Source of the DNA: CAZUXE01 sp964624585
GTDB lineage: Bacteria; Hydrothermota; Tepidihabitantia; B3-TA06
Assembly: GCA_964624585.1 (NCBI GenBank)
Contig: CAZUXE010000028.1
Span: forward strand, 1-21,106
Direction of reading: 5' to 3'
DNA length: 21,106 bases
Shown here: one piece after another, positions 6,299-13,101 of the stretch
Layout: each line of letters starts with the position of its first letter
Position numbering within the stretch: position 1 is the first letter of the stretch
Position numbers and translations under genes: made by a program
Notes under the pieces: generated by a model
The model's database searches: none
The model's input: only the letters and a program-made list of their open reading frames with translations
What the model was told of the DNA's origin: nothing

Positions 6299-7187
6299 AA
6301 AGTACGAGCAGGGCAGAAAGATTAATCCTAAAGAACTATATCCAGAATTATTCCGGAAAAGGATTGAGGCAATCAAAGCCAACGGGAAGGACCCTGTGGA
6401 CAGCTTTGTTGCACGCCCTGACTTTCTCTCTGAAAACCAGATTATCTCAGAATCTGCTGATTTTAAATGTAGAGGAGCAGCGGGGATTGTGGTGCGCAGC
6501 CACTCTCTTGTAGATAATGCTGTTCAGTTGGGTGGACACATAGAAATAGGCAGGCAGGTGGTAATCGGACCTTACTCTAAAATCGGTTCGCACACATTAA
6601 TTGACGATTTAGCCAGAATTGCATCTGGCGCGAGAATCGGAGTTGACTGTTATATAGGAAAGCAGACAAGGATAAGTAAGTCTTCAATTGCTTCGAGAGT
6701 CTTTATTAGCGGGAAGGTTCTTGTTGGAAGCGGATCTCGAATAGGTTACGGTGCACGCCTGCAGCGTGGCGTTAAGTTGTTTGGTGGCAATAGCGTTGAA
6801 AGAGATAGCTGCCTTGAGGAAAATGTTGAGTTAGGTTACGCTGCGACCGTTGGCCCAAATGTAACGATAGCGAAAGGCCTACGTATTAATCGTGGGGCGA
6901 TAGTGTCAGTTGACAAAGAGGCTAGGGTGTTGCGCCCACCAATGCAGTTCACATACAAGGAATATATTTGCGCTGAAGCCGGTCTTAATAAGATTGGTGT
7001 ATACACGCGATCTAGCAATAGGGTTATTATTATCGAGGCAACCAGTCCTGACATCAAAAAACACATGAAGAACATTGGGGCGCCGACCCATGTTATACGA
7101 ATAGTTGCTTTTTTAGCTAAAGTTGCAAACAAGTTAACTAAAGTTGATCCGTACTGTGAGTATGGACATGCAGCAAAAGGAGAATAA
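6285..7187 (+). CDS. Left-handed beta-helix (hexapeptide repeat) protein
   Basis: A 300-residue product. ATG 6285 is preferred to ATG 6279 because GAGGAG (6272-6277) lies seven bases before it. Residues about 70-205 contain hexapeptide-like repeats with I/V/L every sixth position and small residues between (HIEIGRQVVIGPYSKIGSHT, ISGKVLVGSGSRIGYGARL). This is the left-handed beta-helix of acyl- and nucleotidyl-transferases. The N-terminal 65 and C-terminal 95 residues are unlike standard acetyltransferases. The IGSH tetrapeptide might hold a catalytic His, but this is not firm. It could be a sugar or acyl transferase or a structural beta-helix. One-base overlap with the next gene. Confidence 0.75.
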   Translation: MTIIEKYEQGRKINPKELYPELFRKRIEAIKANGKDPVDSFVARPDFLSENQIISESADFKCRGAAGIVVRSHSLVDNAVQLGGHIEIGRQVVIGPYSKIGSHTLIDDLARIASGARIGVDCYIGKQTRISKSSIASRVFISGKVLVGSGSRIGYGARLQRGVKLFGGNSVERDSCLEENVELGYAATVGPNVTIAKGLRINRGAIVSVDKEARVLRPPMQFTYKEYICAEAGLNKIGVYTRSSNRVIIIEATSPDIKKHMKNIGAPTHVIRIVAFLAKVANKLTKVDPYCEYGHAAKGE

Positions 7188-7873
7188 TGAAAGTACTGGT
7201 AGAAGAACGTTGGACGGAAAAAAGGGATAGGGTGCTAAAAATTTATAGAACACCTGATATGCCTGTAGACTGGGAAGATATTAAAACGACGACAGTATTT
7301 TTAGACTTAAGTGGGCACAGCTTTGGTGACGGGAGTCTTGGATATGACCCCAAAAAGTTTTCCGGTTGGTTAGGAATTTTGGAGGCAATTCGAAAGATTG
7401 AATCTCCTGCAGTGATTGAACAGGTTTGGATATACGATCATAGCGGCATACGGTTTAAGAGTCAAAAGCTGCTGCCAGAGAAGCGGCAAAGTGAAAGCAA
7501 TATATCAACAAATCCGTTTTCAGGAAGCTTACCTCAAGGACATGCTTCGTGGGACTCTGCTCCCATAGGCTTTTTGTTTGTTCGTGAATCGGACGCAATG
7601 AAAGAATATGGATGGACTAAGTTAACTGACGACCGGCGCGAGACAATCCGTTCGTATATGCATTCAGAACTAGACAGTCTCAACCAAAGCTACCTTGGCG
7701 ACATCTATAGTGTTATAGACCTTTCGGTAAAAAAATGTAATTGCTGTGGGAAAGATACTAGTGTAGAGAATGGTGGTTGCAGTGGGTTTTTAGGTTGGCC
7801 ACCTGAAACCAATGGGATTAATACCTATTGGAACATTGCCGAGTTTCCAATTATTGTAAACCCTACAAAATGA
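7187..7873 (+). CDS. Conserved phage protein of the 'YDHSGI' family
   Basis: A 228-residue protein with AAAGGAG before ATG 7187. It shows the landmarks of a widespread phage family of unknown function: YDHSGI at about residues 84-89, WDSAPIGFLFV around 124, YGWTKLTDD after it, a conserved SYLGDIYSVIDL, and a final CSGFLGW. Family members are usually 150-200 residues. This one has an added cysteine cluster, KKCNCCGKDT, before the final motif, possibly a small metal site. The family is recognised from memory of many phage genomes. It supports viral origin of the window, but no reaction is known. Confidence 0.75.
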   Translation: MKVLVEERWTEKRDRVLKIYRTPDMPVDWEDIKTTTVFLDLSGHSFGDGSLGYDPKKFSGWLGILEAIRKIESPAVIEQVWIYDHSGIRFKSQKLLPEKRQSESNISTNPFSGSLPQGHASWDSAPIGFLFVRESDAMKEYGWTKLTDDRRETIRSYMHSELDSLNQSYLGDIYSVIDLSVKKCNCCGKDTSVENGGCSGFLGWPPETNGINTYWNIAEFPIIVNPTK

Positions 7874-7892
7874 TAAAAAACCCGAATAAGTA

Positions 7893-7901
7893 GGTATAAA
7901 A
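7893..7901 (+). promoter_or_regulatory. GGTATAAAA element next to the 7906 start codon
   Basis: Same nine bases as at 5422 and 10904. The -35 is weak (GATAAA at 17 bp). Transcription would start about at ATG 7906, which lacks a convincing ribosome binding site, so a leaderless mRNA is possible; alternatively the motif does not act as a promoter here. Confidence 0.35.
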
Positions 7902-7905
7902 GACA

Positions 7906-8643
7906 ATGAATATGCAACAGCAATATACTGACATTAGAGCGCGTGCTCGGATCGACCCTTCTTTTTATCCGCCTGAATGGAAAGCCATCCTTAAAGGGCG
8001 ACTTAGAGAACTTGCTATCTTTCACGAGGTATCGAGAGATAACGATCTTGTTAGGTCTGCGTTAGAGTTCCGAGAGGATAAGATTGCGCGGAAATTAATT
8101 GCGTGGGCAAACGATGTAGAATTTATCCCGAGTCCAACGATGAGTGATGCTGAAGTTGACAAACTTAACATCATGCTAATTCAAAGTTCAATCGAGAGCA
8201 ATTCAGCGCAACTGTCTGAGATTGCTATCGAATCGGCGTATTTCGGTCTTGGTGTAATAGAAATTCAACCAACCCACCTTAAAGGATTTGAACTTATAAC
8301 CCAGCCATTGACTGTGCACCACGTTAAAATGTGGGGAGCATTGGTTTCGTGCGACGTGAGTCAGCGATATTACATGAAAAAGACCTTTAGCCCTACTAGC
8401 GGGTATCTATCTGTTGAAGTTAGTGATCGGTACAGGCTTGCACCTAAGGTAATTAAGGCAATAGAGGCTAAGAAACCTAAACTGATAGCCAAACATATTT
8501 TAGGTGTTCCATCGTTTTCAAATATATCGAGAAGACTTGTCGAACGTGAGGTTAAGCGAATAACAGATGAATTCATGGCGTTTCTTCAGGTTTTCGCAAC
8601 GACTGGTAGGCTTTATGTTGATCCCATAAAGTTAGTCTTGTAA
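7906..8643 (+). CDS. Unknown 245-residue protein
   Basis: An open frame of usual codon character with two nearby candidate starts, ATG 7906 and ATG 7912. Neither has a clear Shine-Dalgarno site (AGTAGG is 12 bases away). The product begins MNMQQQYTDIRARARIDPSF and is mixed alpha/beta with no membrane helix, no signal peptide and no Cys-rich cluster. The C-terminal part is basic and helical (SRRLVEREVKRITDEFMAFL). It follows the YDHSGI-family gene after 32 bp and is followed by a strong hairpin. I do not recognise the family. Confidence 0.75.
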   Translation: MNMQQQYTDIRARARIDPSFYPPEWKAILKGRLRELAIFHEVSRDNDLVRSALEFREDKIARKLIAWANDVEFIPSPTMSDAEVDKLNIMLIQSSIESNSAQLSEIAIESAYFGLGVIEIQPTHLKGFELITQPLTVHHVKMWGALVSCDVSQRYYMKKTFSPTSGYLSVEVSDRYRLAPKVIKAIEAKKPKLIAKHILGVPSFSNISRRLVEREVKRITDEFMAFLQVFATTGRLYVDPIKLVL

Positions 8644-8667
8644 CGGAATTTGCACTCCTTTCTATCA

Positions 8668-8693
8668 GGGGGGAGCGTATAGCTGCTCCCCCC
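8668..8693 (+). terminator. GC-rich hairpin after the 7906 gene
   Basis: GGGGGGAGC (8668-8676) and GCTCCCCCC (8685-8693), nine perfect pairs, 8-nt loop, 25 bases after the stop codon. The sequence behind is AATCTTGACTTT, so the U-run is poor. It probably ends the 6041-8643 transcript. Confidence 0.6.
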
Positions 8694-8697
8694 AATC

Positions 8698-8734
8698 TTG
8701 ACTTTAGGTTAAACATTGTTAAGATATTAACAAT
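8698..8734 (+). promoter_or_regulatory. Candidate promoter with overlapping palindromic operator
   Basis: TTGACT (8698-8703), 16 bp, TAAGAT (8720-8725) resembles a sigma70 promoter. The -10 lies inside a perfect inverted repeat, ATTGTTAA-GATA-TTAACAAT (8715-8734), the size and position of a repressor operator. The similar string TTAAGATAT occurs just before ATG 10181. Confidence 0.5.
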
Positions 8735-8897
8735 CTTGTGCGCCTATGTGCAGTCGTGTCTATACGACGTTCAAGGGGTAGCCCCTTGGTGAAGTCCTTG
8801 GCAGCGCCAAAGCGCTGCCAAAGCGGCGAGCGGAACATCTGGCGGCGCTATTAGCGTTCATGCACATGGGCTCACAAGAGCTTAACAATGGAACATA
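8735..8897 (+). ncRNA. Structured non-coding stretch: leader or small RNA
   Basis: No open frame is supported here. Two perfect hairpins stand out: CAAGGGG-TAG-CCCCTTG (8772-8788) and TTGGCAGCGC-CAAA-GCGCTGCCAA (8798-8821). A weaker GTCGT/ACGAC stem precedes them. With the candidate promoter just upstream, this could be a long structured 5' leader of the 8910 gene or a separate small RNA. A tRNA was looked for and not found. Confidence 0.4.
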
Positions 8898-8909
8898 ATG
8901 GAGGCAAAA

Positions 8910-9278
8910 ATGACCGACAATTATTTATTTCCCTTGAGGCTTGTGCGCAGACTTCGAAGATACCTAAAGGGTTCGCATCAAAAAGCAAATAAAGAAGCTG
9001 TGTTAACGCGAGAAAATGATACGATGGTATTAGCCAACGCTTACGTAGACGGAATTGGCATAGCGGTTACGATTATGGAGGCTTACATTGCTGGGCACCT
9101 AGGGGACGAATCAAAATCTCCTAGAGAGCACCTTCTCGAAACATTGGAAATACTAAAATTGCACCGAGAAGATCTGTTGCAACACTCAGAGGACAAGAAA
9201 AGATATGAAGCTTTAGCAAGCGGGTTAGCTTGGGCAATTGATTTGTCGAAATTTTTTGCTTGGAAGGGGTCATCATAG
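8910..9278 (+). CDS. Small helical protein of unknown function
   Basis: A 122-residue product. ATG 8910 is chosen over ATG 8898 because GGAGG (8900-8904) is then the ribosome binding site. The N-terminus is basic (LRLVRRLRRYLKG); the remainder is helical with a glycine-containing hydrophobic stretch (DGIGIAVTIMEAYIAGHLG) and a charged helix (ETLEILKLHREDLLQHSED). It follows a 170-nt structured leader. Family not recognised. Confidence 0.65.
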   Translation: MTDNYLFPLRLVRRLRRYLKGSHQKANKEAVLTRENDTMVLANAYVDGIGIAVTIMEAYIAGHLGDESKSPREHLLETLEILKLHREDLLQHSEDKKRYEALASGLAWAIDLSKFFAWKGSS

Positions 9279-9301
9279 GCATAGTAAAAAAACATAACGA
9301 T

Positions 9302-9514
9302 ATGACCCAGGCGCGTAAAATAGATGAACTTTTAGCAGAAAGCGTAGCCTTGCTAGGGAAAGTGAAGGCTAATCTTGTTAAGATTAAGGCTGTTGCTTCT
9401 CAGAAGGTTAGGCTAGGTGTTCATTCTAATATTGTATGGGCATATCGTATAATTACAGGCATCAAGATAAGCAAGGAATGTATCCGCGAGCTTGAATCAT
9501 TTGACAGCAAATAG
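9302..9514 (+). CDS. Small helical protein, start uncertain
   Basis: The frame is open from TTG 9260, but that start would overlap the 8910 gene and lacks a ribosome binding site. ATG 9302 gives 70 residues, also without a good site. The AAGGGG at 9263-9268 would suit a start near 9275, where only ATA or ATC codons are available. The product is a lysine-rich helical protein (KIDELLAESVALLGKVKANL) ending ECIRELESFDSK. No family is recognised. It may be translated by coupling to the upstream gene. Confidence 0.5.
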   Translation: MTQARKIDELLAESVALLGKVKANLVKIKAVASQKVRLGVHSNIVWAYRIITGIKISKECIRELESFDSK

Positions 9515-9558
9515 CTCTGCAGGGATAAGTGGCGTTCCTTCTTTAAGGAGAAAAGTAA

Positions 9559-9834
9559 ATGCGGGTTTTTTTGTATAGCAGCGGTAAAAAAAATCCACCA
9601 GAGATTTTCAGGGACACTGCACAATTAATAGAGGCTTTGGAGGGCGATCTTATGGCTATGACAGACGAACTTGACCTGACTGAGGGTGACATTGTTACTG
9701 TTTGCGTAAACGGTGACGTTACTCTTAAAATAGAAGTAGGAGATATGAACGAAGAGGAAATTTCCGGTCTTCCGAACATAAATCATGGAAGAAATCTTGA
9801 ACCTACAAAAAACAGGTTTGAAAGTGAGGAGTAG
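9559..9834 (+). CDS. Small acidic protein of unknown function
   Basis: A 91-residue protein, AAGGAGAAAAG before ATG 9559. Mostly acidic, with a beta-rich centre (GDIVTVCVNGDVTLKIEVGD) and a preceding helix (AQLIEALEGDLMAMTDELDL). No membrane helix or known motif. The stop TAG lies one base before the TTG start of the next gene, and the GAGGAG site of that gene is inside this gene's last codons. Confidence 0.65.
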   Translation: MRVFLYSSGKKNPPEIFRDTAQLIEALEGDLMAMTDELDLTEGDIVTVCVNGDVTLKIEVGDMNEEEISGLPNINHGRNLEPTKNRFESEE

Positions 9835-9835
9835 T

Positions 9836-10111
9836 TTGGGCTTGCAAAAAAAAAGAAAACAAGCAAGGAGTTATAAGAAAATAGATAAATTCATTTGGGC
9901 CATCATAGCTTGGCTCTTACTGTTGGTATTGATTATGTTCTTTGGCAAAGATTTTGCCGTCGGAAGTTTGCAGCTAGATATTATAGCTACCGTTCTGGCA
10001 GGGTTGACAATGCTGGTTGTAACTGTATTATGTATTGTTTTCATTGTGGCTATGCTTAATGGGAAATTAAAACTTAGGGTTAGCAAGAGAAGAAAGAAAC
10101 CATCCTCTTAA
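9836..10111 (+). CDS. Small protein with two membrane helices
   Basis: A 91-residue product. TTG 9836 is preferred to ATG 9785 because GAGGAG lies right before it and the overlap with the 9559 gene disappears. A basic N-terminus (KKRKQARSYKKIDK) precedes membrane helices at about 19-36 (FIWAIIAWLLLLVLIMFF) and 49-73 (IIATVLAGLTMLVVTVLCIV), and a basic tail (RVSKRRKKPSS). By the positive-inside rule both ends are cytoplasmic. The layout resembles the 17684 protein, which also starts with TTG. Function is unknown; small two-helix phage proteins include holins, but nothing nearby supports lysis. Confidence 0.65.
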   Translation: MGLQKKRKQARSYKKIDKFIWAIIAWLLLLVLIMFFGKDFAVGSLQLDIIATVLAGLTMLVVTVLCIVFIVAMLNGKLKLRVSKRRKKPSS

Positions 10112-10117
10112 CGCATC

Positions 10118-10141
10118 GAGCGGGCGCTATGTCGCCCGCTC
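10118..10141 (+). terminator. Terminator hairpin after the 9836 gene
   Basis: GAGCGGGCG (10118-10126), loop CTATGT, CGCCCGCTC (10133-10141), a perfect 9-bp stem six bases after the stop. TAGTCTTGTTT follows, giving a moderate U-rich tract. Confidence 0.7.
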
Positions 10142-10151
10142 TAGTCTTGTT

Positions 10152-10180
10152 TCGACATTTTTTTTTGACATACTTAAGAT
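10152..10180 (+). promoter_or_regulatory. Weak promoter-like sequence before ATG 10181
   Basis: TCGACA, 17 bp, TAAGAT, ending directly at ATG 10181. A run of nine T lies in the spacer. TTAAGATAT is shared with the palindromic site at 8715-8734. Transcription would begin inside the gene as annotated, which counts against it. Confidence 0.25.
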
Positions 10181-10825
10181 ATGAAAGCAAATCGTTGGAC
10201 TAAATTCTGGATGGGCGGACTTTCAGGGATGCTTGCAGGCATATTGTTAACAATGATGATAGTGTTGGGAATCAAGGGTTGTCAGAAAAAATCAACATTG
10301 CAATGGACAAAGACTATCCCAACAATTGTTCCTGCTGATTCTAAGCTGAGAGAAAATGGGGAAACCAGTAAATGGATTTCAGCTAAACCTGTAAGAGATA
10401 CGATATTTGAGGAAGGCACAATTATATATGACACGTTACACTACGGTATAACATCCATTAATATAGCGCCATCCCTTGCAGGTGTGTTTTTCAAACGCCC
10501 GTCTGGAAAATTAGTTTGGAAAGAATTCGCGCTACCTCCAGATTTGAATTATGAGATACAGGTTTACTTTCAGGACACTGTTCCCGATATTAAATTCAGA
10601 AGATTAGCTGGGGTATCATCTAAGGAAACAATATTAGAATTAGAATTAGGTGGTTTGATTAATCCAACCGCCGACACTTTGTCTCACATTAATTATAGCA
10701 TCTTTTTAGGTCTAAACTGGAAGGTGTTTTCGTGGTTGACCGTTACGCCGATAAAAGTATCTTATGACGGGTCGTTAATGTGCTCGACTGAGATGAGCTT
10801 GCACATTCCTGTTTTGAGAAAATGA
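10181..10825 (+). CDS. Membrane-anchored protein of unknown function
   Basis: A 214-residue product. ATG 10181 has no Shine-Dalgarno site; later in-frame ATGs (10211, 10229) are not better. Residues about 12-32 are a hydrophobic helix (GGLSGMLAGILLTMMIVLGI), followed by KGCQKKS. The Cys after IKG is not a good lipobox, so an uncleaved anchor with the rest outside the cytoplasm is the likelier layout. The exported part is beta-rich (GTIIYDTLHYGITSINIAPS). It is flanked by terminators on both sides, so it is probably transcribed alone. Family not recognised. Confidence 0.7.
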   Translation: MKANRWTKFWMGGLSGMLAGILLTMMIVLGIKGCQKKSTLQWTKTIPTIVPADSKLRENGETSKWISAKPVRDTIFEEGTIIYDTLHYGITSINIAPSLAGVFFKRPSGKLVWKEFALPPDLNYEIQVYFQDTVPDIKFRRLAGVSSKETILELELGGLINPTADTLSHINYSIFLGLNWKVFSWLTVTPIKVSYDGSLMCSTEMSLHIPVLRK

Positions 10826-10855
10826 ACTTAACCGCTTAACCCTCCCCTGCTTTCT

Positions 10856-10884
10856 GGCGAGCCAATTTAGGCTCGCCTTTTTTT
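10856..10884 (+). terminator. Rho-independent terminator
   Basis: GGCGAGCC (10856-10863), loop AATTTA, GGCTCGCC (10870-10877), then seven T (10878-10884). The clearest intrinsic terminator of the window. Its T-run merges with the -35 of the next promoter. Confidence 0.92.
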
Positions 10885-10912
10885 GAAAAAAGATGTTGTT
10901 TGAGGTATAAAA
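10883..10912 (+). promoter_or_regulatory. Sigma70-like promoter, TTGAAA-N17-TATAAA
   Basis: TTGAAA (10883-10888), exactly 17 bp, TATAAA (10906-10911) within GGTATAAAA. It sits between a terminator and the AAAGGAG site of the 10953 gene, giving a leader of about 35 nt. Best example of the recurring promoter type. Confidence 0.75.
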
Positions 10913-10952
10913 TTTATGTAGAGATCTTACAAACAAAAGAAAGGAGAATAAG

Positions 10953-11447
10953 ATGTCTTACATAAANNNNNNNNNNNNNNNNNNNNNNNNNNNNNNNNNN
11001 NNNNNNNNNNNNNNNNNNNNNNNNNNNNNNNNNNNNNNNNNNNNNNNNNNNNNNNNNNNNNNNNNNTCTTACATAAAAAATATCGCAATATCAGTTATGG
11101 GTGCCATAATCACGGTGTTTTTGGTAGCGCTTGTCGTGTTATCTCTCCCCCGTCAAAAGATAGAAGTTGAACACGAACAAGGATTGATGACAACACGTAC
11201 AGTGTATAAAATCAAAAGTGGAAGCACCTTTTCTGAAGAAAGACAAGTAGCAGAAATAATTTCAAGGGAAACAAAGATCCCTCGGTGGTTAGGTGGCGGC
11301 ACGATCCTTAAGGTCACTGCTGTAGCTATGGACGACACAATCTCTTTAGCAAGTCGAGACTGTAAAGATAAAAATGAAGCAGCTCGCGCCTTGTATGACA
11401 ATGGGTATATAAACAAAACCACCTTCAATGAATTGAGTTCGCTATAA
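10953..11447 (+). CDS. Small membrane-anchored protein, interrupted by a false gap
   Basis: AAAGGAG precedes ATG 10953. Four codons later comes a run of 100 N. The 11 bases before the gap (10956-10966) are repeated immediately after it (11067-11077). Collapsing gap plus duplicate removes 111 bases and keeps the frame, giving a 127-residue protein beginning MSYIKNIAISVMGAI. Residues about 8-29 form a membrane helix (SVMGAIITVFLVALVVLSL), followed by a soluble domain with KIEVEHEQGLMTTRTVYKI and a C-terminal helix-rich region (NEAARALYDNGYINKTTFNE). Driven by the promoter at 10883. Function is unknown. Confidence 0.7.
   Translation: MSYIXXXXXXXXXXXXXXXXXXXXXXXXXXXXXXXXXXSYIKNIAISVMGAIITVFLVALVVLSLPRQKIEVEHEQGLMTTRTVYKIKSGSTFSEERQVAEIISRETKIPRWLGGGTILKVTAVAMDDTISLASRDCKDKNEAARALYDNGYINKTTFNELSSL
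10967..11066. other. Run of 100 N, probable unjoined contig overlap
   Basis: Exactly 100 N, flanked by the same 11 bases on both sides (TCTTACATAAA). The size is the conventional scaffolding filler. The gene around it is intact if the two flanks are merged. Confidence 0.75.
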
Positions 11448-11462
11448 CTTGCAAATTATTAA

Positions 11463-11491
11463 TTAGGGAGGCCTTTCAGTGGCCTCCCTAA
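11463..11491 (+). other. Perfect 11-bp hairpin after the 10953 gene
   Basis: TTAGGGAGGCC (11463-11473), loop TTTCAGT, GGCCTCCCTAA (11481-11491), 15 bases behind the stop. No U-run follows, so if it terminates transcription it is not a classical intrinsic terminator. Confidence 0.7.
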
Positions 11492-11505
11492 AGGCATAAC
11501 AATTT

Positions 11506-12138
11506 ATGGATTTTTTAACGAGAAAGAACGGTGTAAGCTATACTCTTAAAAGATGTCGCATTTGCGGAAAATTGTTCTATGCTCCTATATCCTCTTTGCG
11601 AAGAGCTGCGAAGGCTGGGATTACTCCTTCTTGTAAAGAGTGTGGAATAAGAAGTACCGCTAAGCCGGAATTTTCCGAAAGAGAAGATGGTGGAGGACTC
11701 TGCATTATCGTCAAACTGCCCAAGGATCACCCTTTTTATTCTATGACGAGAAAGAGACGAGACTGGGTGAAGAAACATCGTCTTGTAATGGCCACCCATC
11801 TTGGAAGACCTCTTAGAGAGGATGAGTATGTCTTTCACAAGGATGGAAACTATAAAAATAATGAGCTTGATAATTTAGAGTTATTAAGCTTGGCTGAAGC
11901 TAGGGCGCAAAATAGGATAGCTGCGCTTCCAATGGATTCTGTAGTAGAATCTTTTAAGCTTGGCATTTCGATAAAAACCTTAGCGGAAAGACATGGTGTG
12001 TGCGAGCGCACTATTAGGAATAGGCTAAAAAAAGCGGGTGTCGAAATCCCGCATAAAAAGTTAAGAGGTGAAAAAAATGAGCGAAAAGAACCCGAACCTT
12101 GCAAAAGTACTACTGAAAGTCGAAAGGGCGTTGATTGA
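11506..12138 (+). CDS. HNH endonuclease with zinc ribbon and helix-turn-helix
   Basis: A 210-residue protein. An N-terminal zinc ribbon uses C17/C20 and C43/C46. The HNH motif follows: H91 in KKHRLVMATHLGRPL, then VFHKDGNYKNNELDNLEL (H111, D113, N119, N123), the HNH_3-like pattern of phage homing endonucleases. Residues about 140-180 form a helix-turn-helix (SIKTLAERHGVCERTIRNRL) that probably reads DNA. It should cut or nick double-stranded DNA with a bound metal ion, and is likely a free-standing mobile endonuclease. Its ribosome binding site is weak (AAAGG, 11 bases away). The last 62 bp overlap the next gene. Confidence 0.85.
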   Translation: MDFLTRKNGVSYTLKRCRICGKLFYAPISSLRRAAKAGITPSCKECGIRSTAKPEFSEREDGGGLCIIVKLPKDHPFYSMTRKRRDWVKKHRLVMATHLGRPLREDEYVFHKDGNYKNNELDNLELLSLAEARAQNRIAALPMDSVVESFKLGISIKTLAERHGVCERTIRNRLKKAGVEIPHKKLRGEKNERKEPEPCKSTTESRKGVD

Positions 12139-12385
12139 CGCCAGAGATGTTTTTCAAACAGCTAGTTTAGAAACTATGCTTGATGGACAACAATCAACCT
12201 TGGCAACTGAAGTTGCCCCAGTACTTCTTGAGCTTATCAACGAGCTAGAGAAGCTTGAAGATAAAACATTCAAAGCAACAACGTTGTTAGAGTTGCGTGA
12301 TATCTTGGCAGACATATCGCGAGTCCAAAAGGAGCTTACGCATATAACAAGCACTCCTCCATACGACTGTTGTTTTGCTTGTTAG
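12077..12385 (+). CDS. Small helical protein ending in a Cys cluster
   Basis: A 102-residue product. ATG 12077 is preferred over GTG 12068, since AAGAGGTG is then the ribosome binding site. It is almost wholly helical (LAKVLLKVERALIDARDVFQ, LLELINELEKLEDK) and ends YDCCFAC, an unusual C-terminal cysteine cluster. The 62-bp overlap with the HNH gene suggests that the endonuclease frame was extended over an older start, or that both are old neighbours. Not recognised. Confidence 0.6.
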   Translation: MSEKNPNLAKVLLKVERALIDARDVFQTASLETMLDGQQSTLATEVAPVLLELINELEKLEDKTFKATTLLELRDILADISRVQKELTHITSTPPYDCCFAC

Positions 12386-12430
12386 TAACATTCGCTAATT
12401 ATTTGCAGCAACCAATTAAGGAGGTTTGAC

Positions 12431-12787
12431 ATGACTTATCTCGCAAGATACAAGATACAGGATGGTGAGTCGGTCTATTATCAATACCTAACCTTTGGCG
12501 CTAAGAATTCCATAGAAGCACTGCAGATTGCAGAAACGTATCGCTTAAGATTCTGGGAAGATTCTGAGTTTGACGACCCTATTGTTGGAACACCAAAAGA
12601 CCCTCGACTAGAAATGGATAGGTATTGGGACTCAACTATGACGAGACTTGTAAGTGTTGTTGATGTTCAGGAGCTTAGTGAAGACGAAGCGACGTTCTTA
12701 GAGAAGATTTCGGCAAAGACAATGATTGCCCCGAGCATAAACGGTGCTGTGCCATGGTGTCTAGCTAAAATGACGAGCTTGGCATGA
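12431..12787 (+). CDS. Unknown 118-residue protein
   Basis: AAGGAGG precedes ATG 12431. The N-terminal part reads as a beta hairpin followed by a helix (MTYLARYKIQDG, then FGAKNSIEALQIAETYRLRF), the pattern also seen in several other small proteins of the window. The middle is acidic (EDSEFDDPIVGTPKDPRLEM). No membrane helix or catalytic motif. The stop overlaps the next start as ATGA. Confidence 0.65.
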   Translation: MTYLARYKIQDGESVYYQYLTFGAKNSIEALQIAETYRLRFWEDSEFDDPIVGTPKDPRLEMDRYWDSTMTRLVSVVDVQELSEDEATFLEKISAKTMIAPSINGAVPWCLAKMTSLA

Positions 12788-13101
12788 ACGCTATTTGTGC
12801 TTGCATAATAAAGTCTGTGTATGAGATAAAGGTTACTTTCTCTAACGGCAAAAAATATGTCTATTGGGTAGAGTTGCCAAACAGCCAAGCCGCAAAGGCA
12901 TTAGTGCTTGCAATCTCACGAGGGGCTTGCGTTTTCGCTGCGCATAAGCTGTTTCTTGCACAGAAGTACTTTGAAGGATTCCTTGAAAGAAAGGGCGTAG
13001 CGACAACGAGACTGCTTCGAGGTGAAGCCATTTCTTTCATCAAAGGCCGCTCAAACGAGTGTGAATTTATAACAACAGAAGCAGAAAAGGAGACTGGCTA
13101 G
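12784..13101 (+). CDS. Unknown 105-residue protein
   Basis: ATG 12784 overlaps the preceding stop (ATGA) and has little ribosome binding site of its own, so coupling is likely. Beta strands with SNGKKYVYWVELPN are followed by a helix (SQAAKALVLAISRGACVFA), again the strand-strand-helix pattern. The C-terminus is basic, then acidic (TTEAEKETG). One-base overlap with GTG 13101, whose AAGGAG site lies within this gene's last codons. Family not recognised. Confidence 0.6.
   Translation: MNAICACIIKSVYEIKVTFSNGKKYVYWVELPNSQAAKALVLAISRGACVFAAHKLFLAQKYFEGFLERKGVATTRLLRGEAISFIKGRSNECEFITTEAEKETG

Noticed and set aside
8735..8897. Possible tRNA (GTTCAAG string at 8769)
   Set aside because: The flanking five bases do not form a T-stem, and no acceptor or anticodon stem fits.
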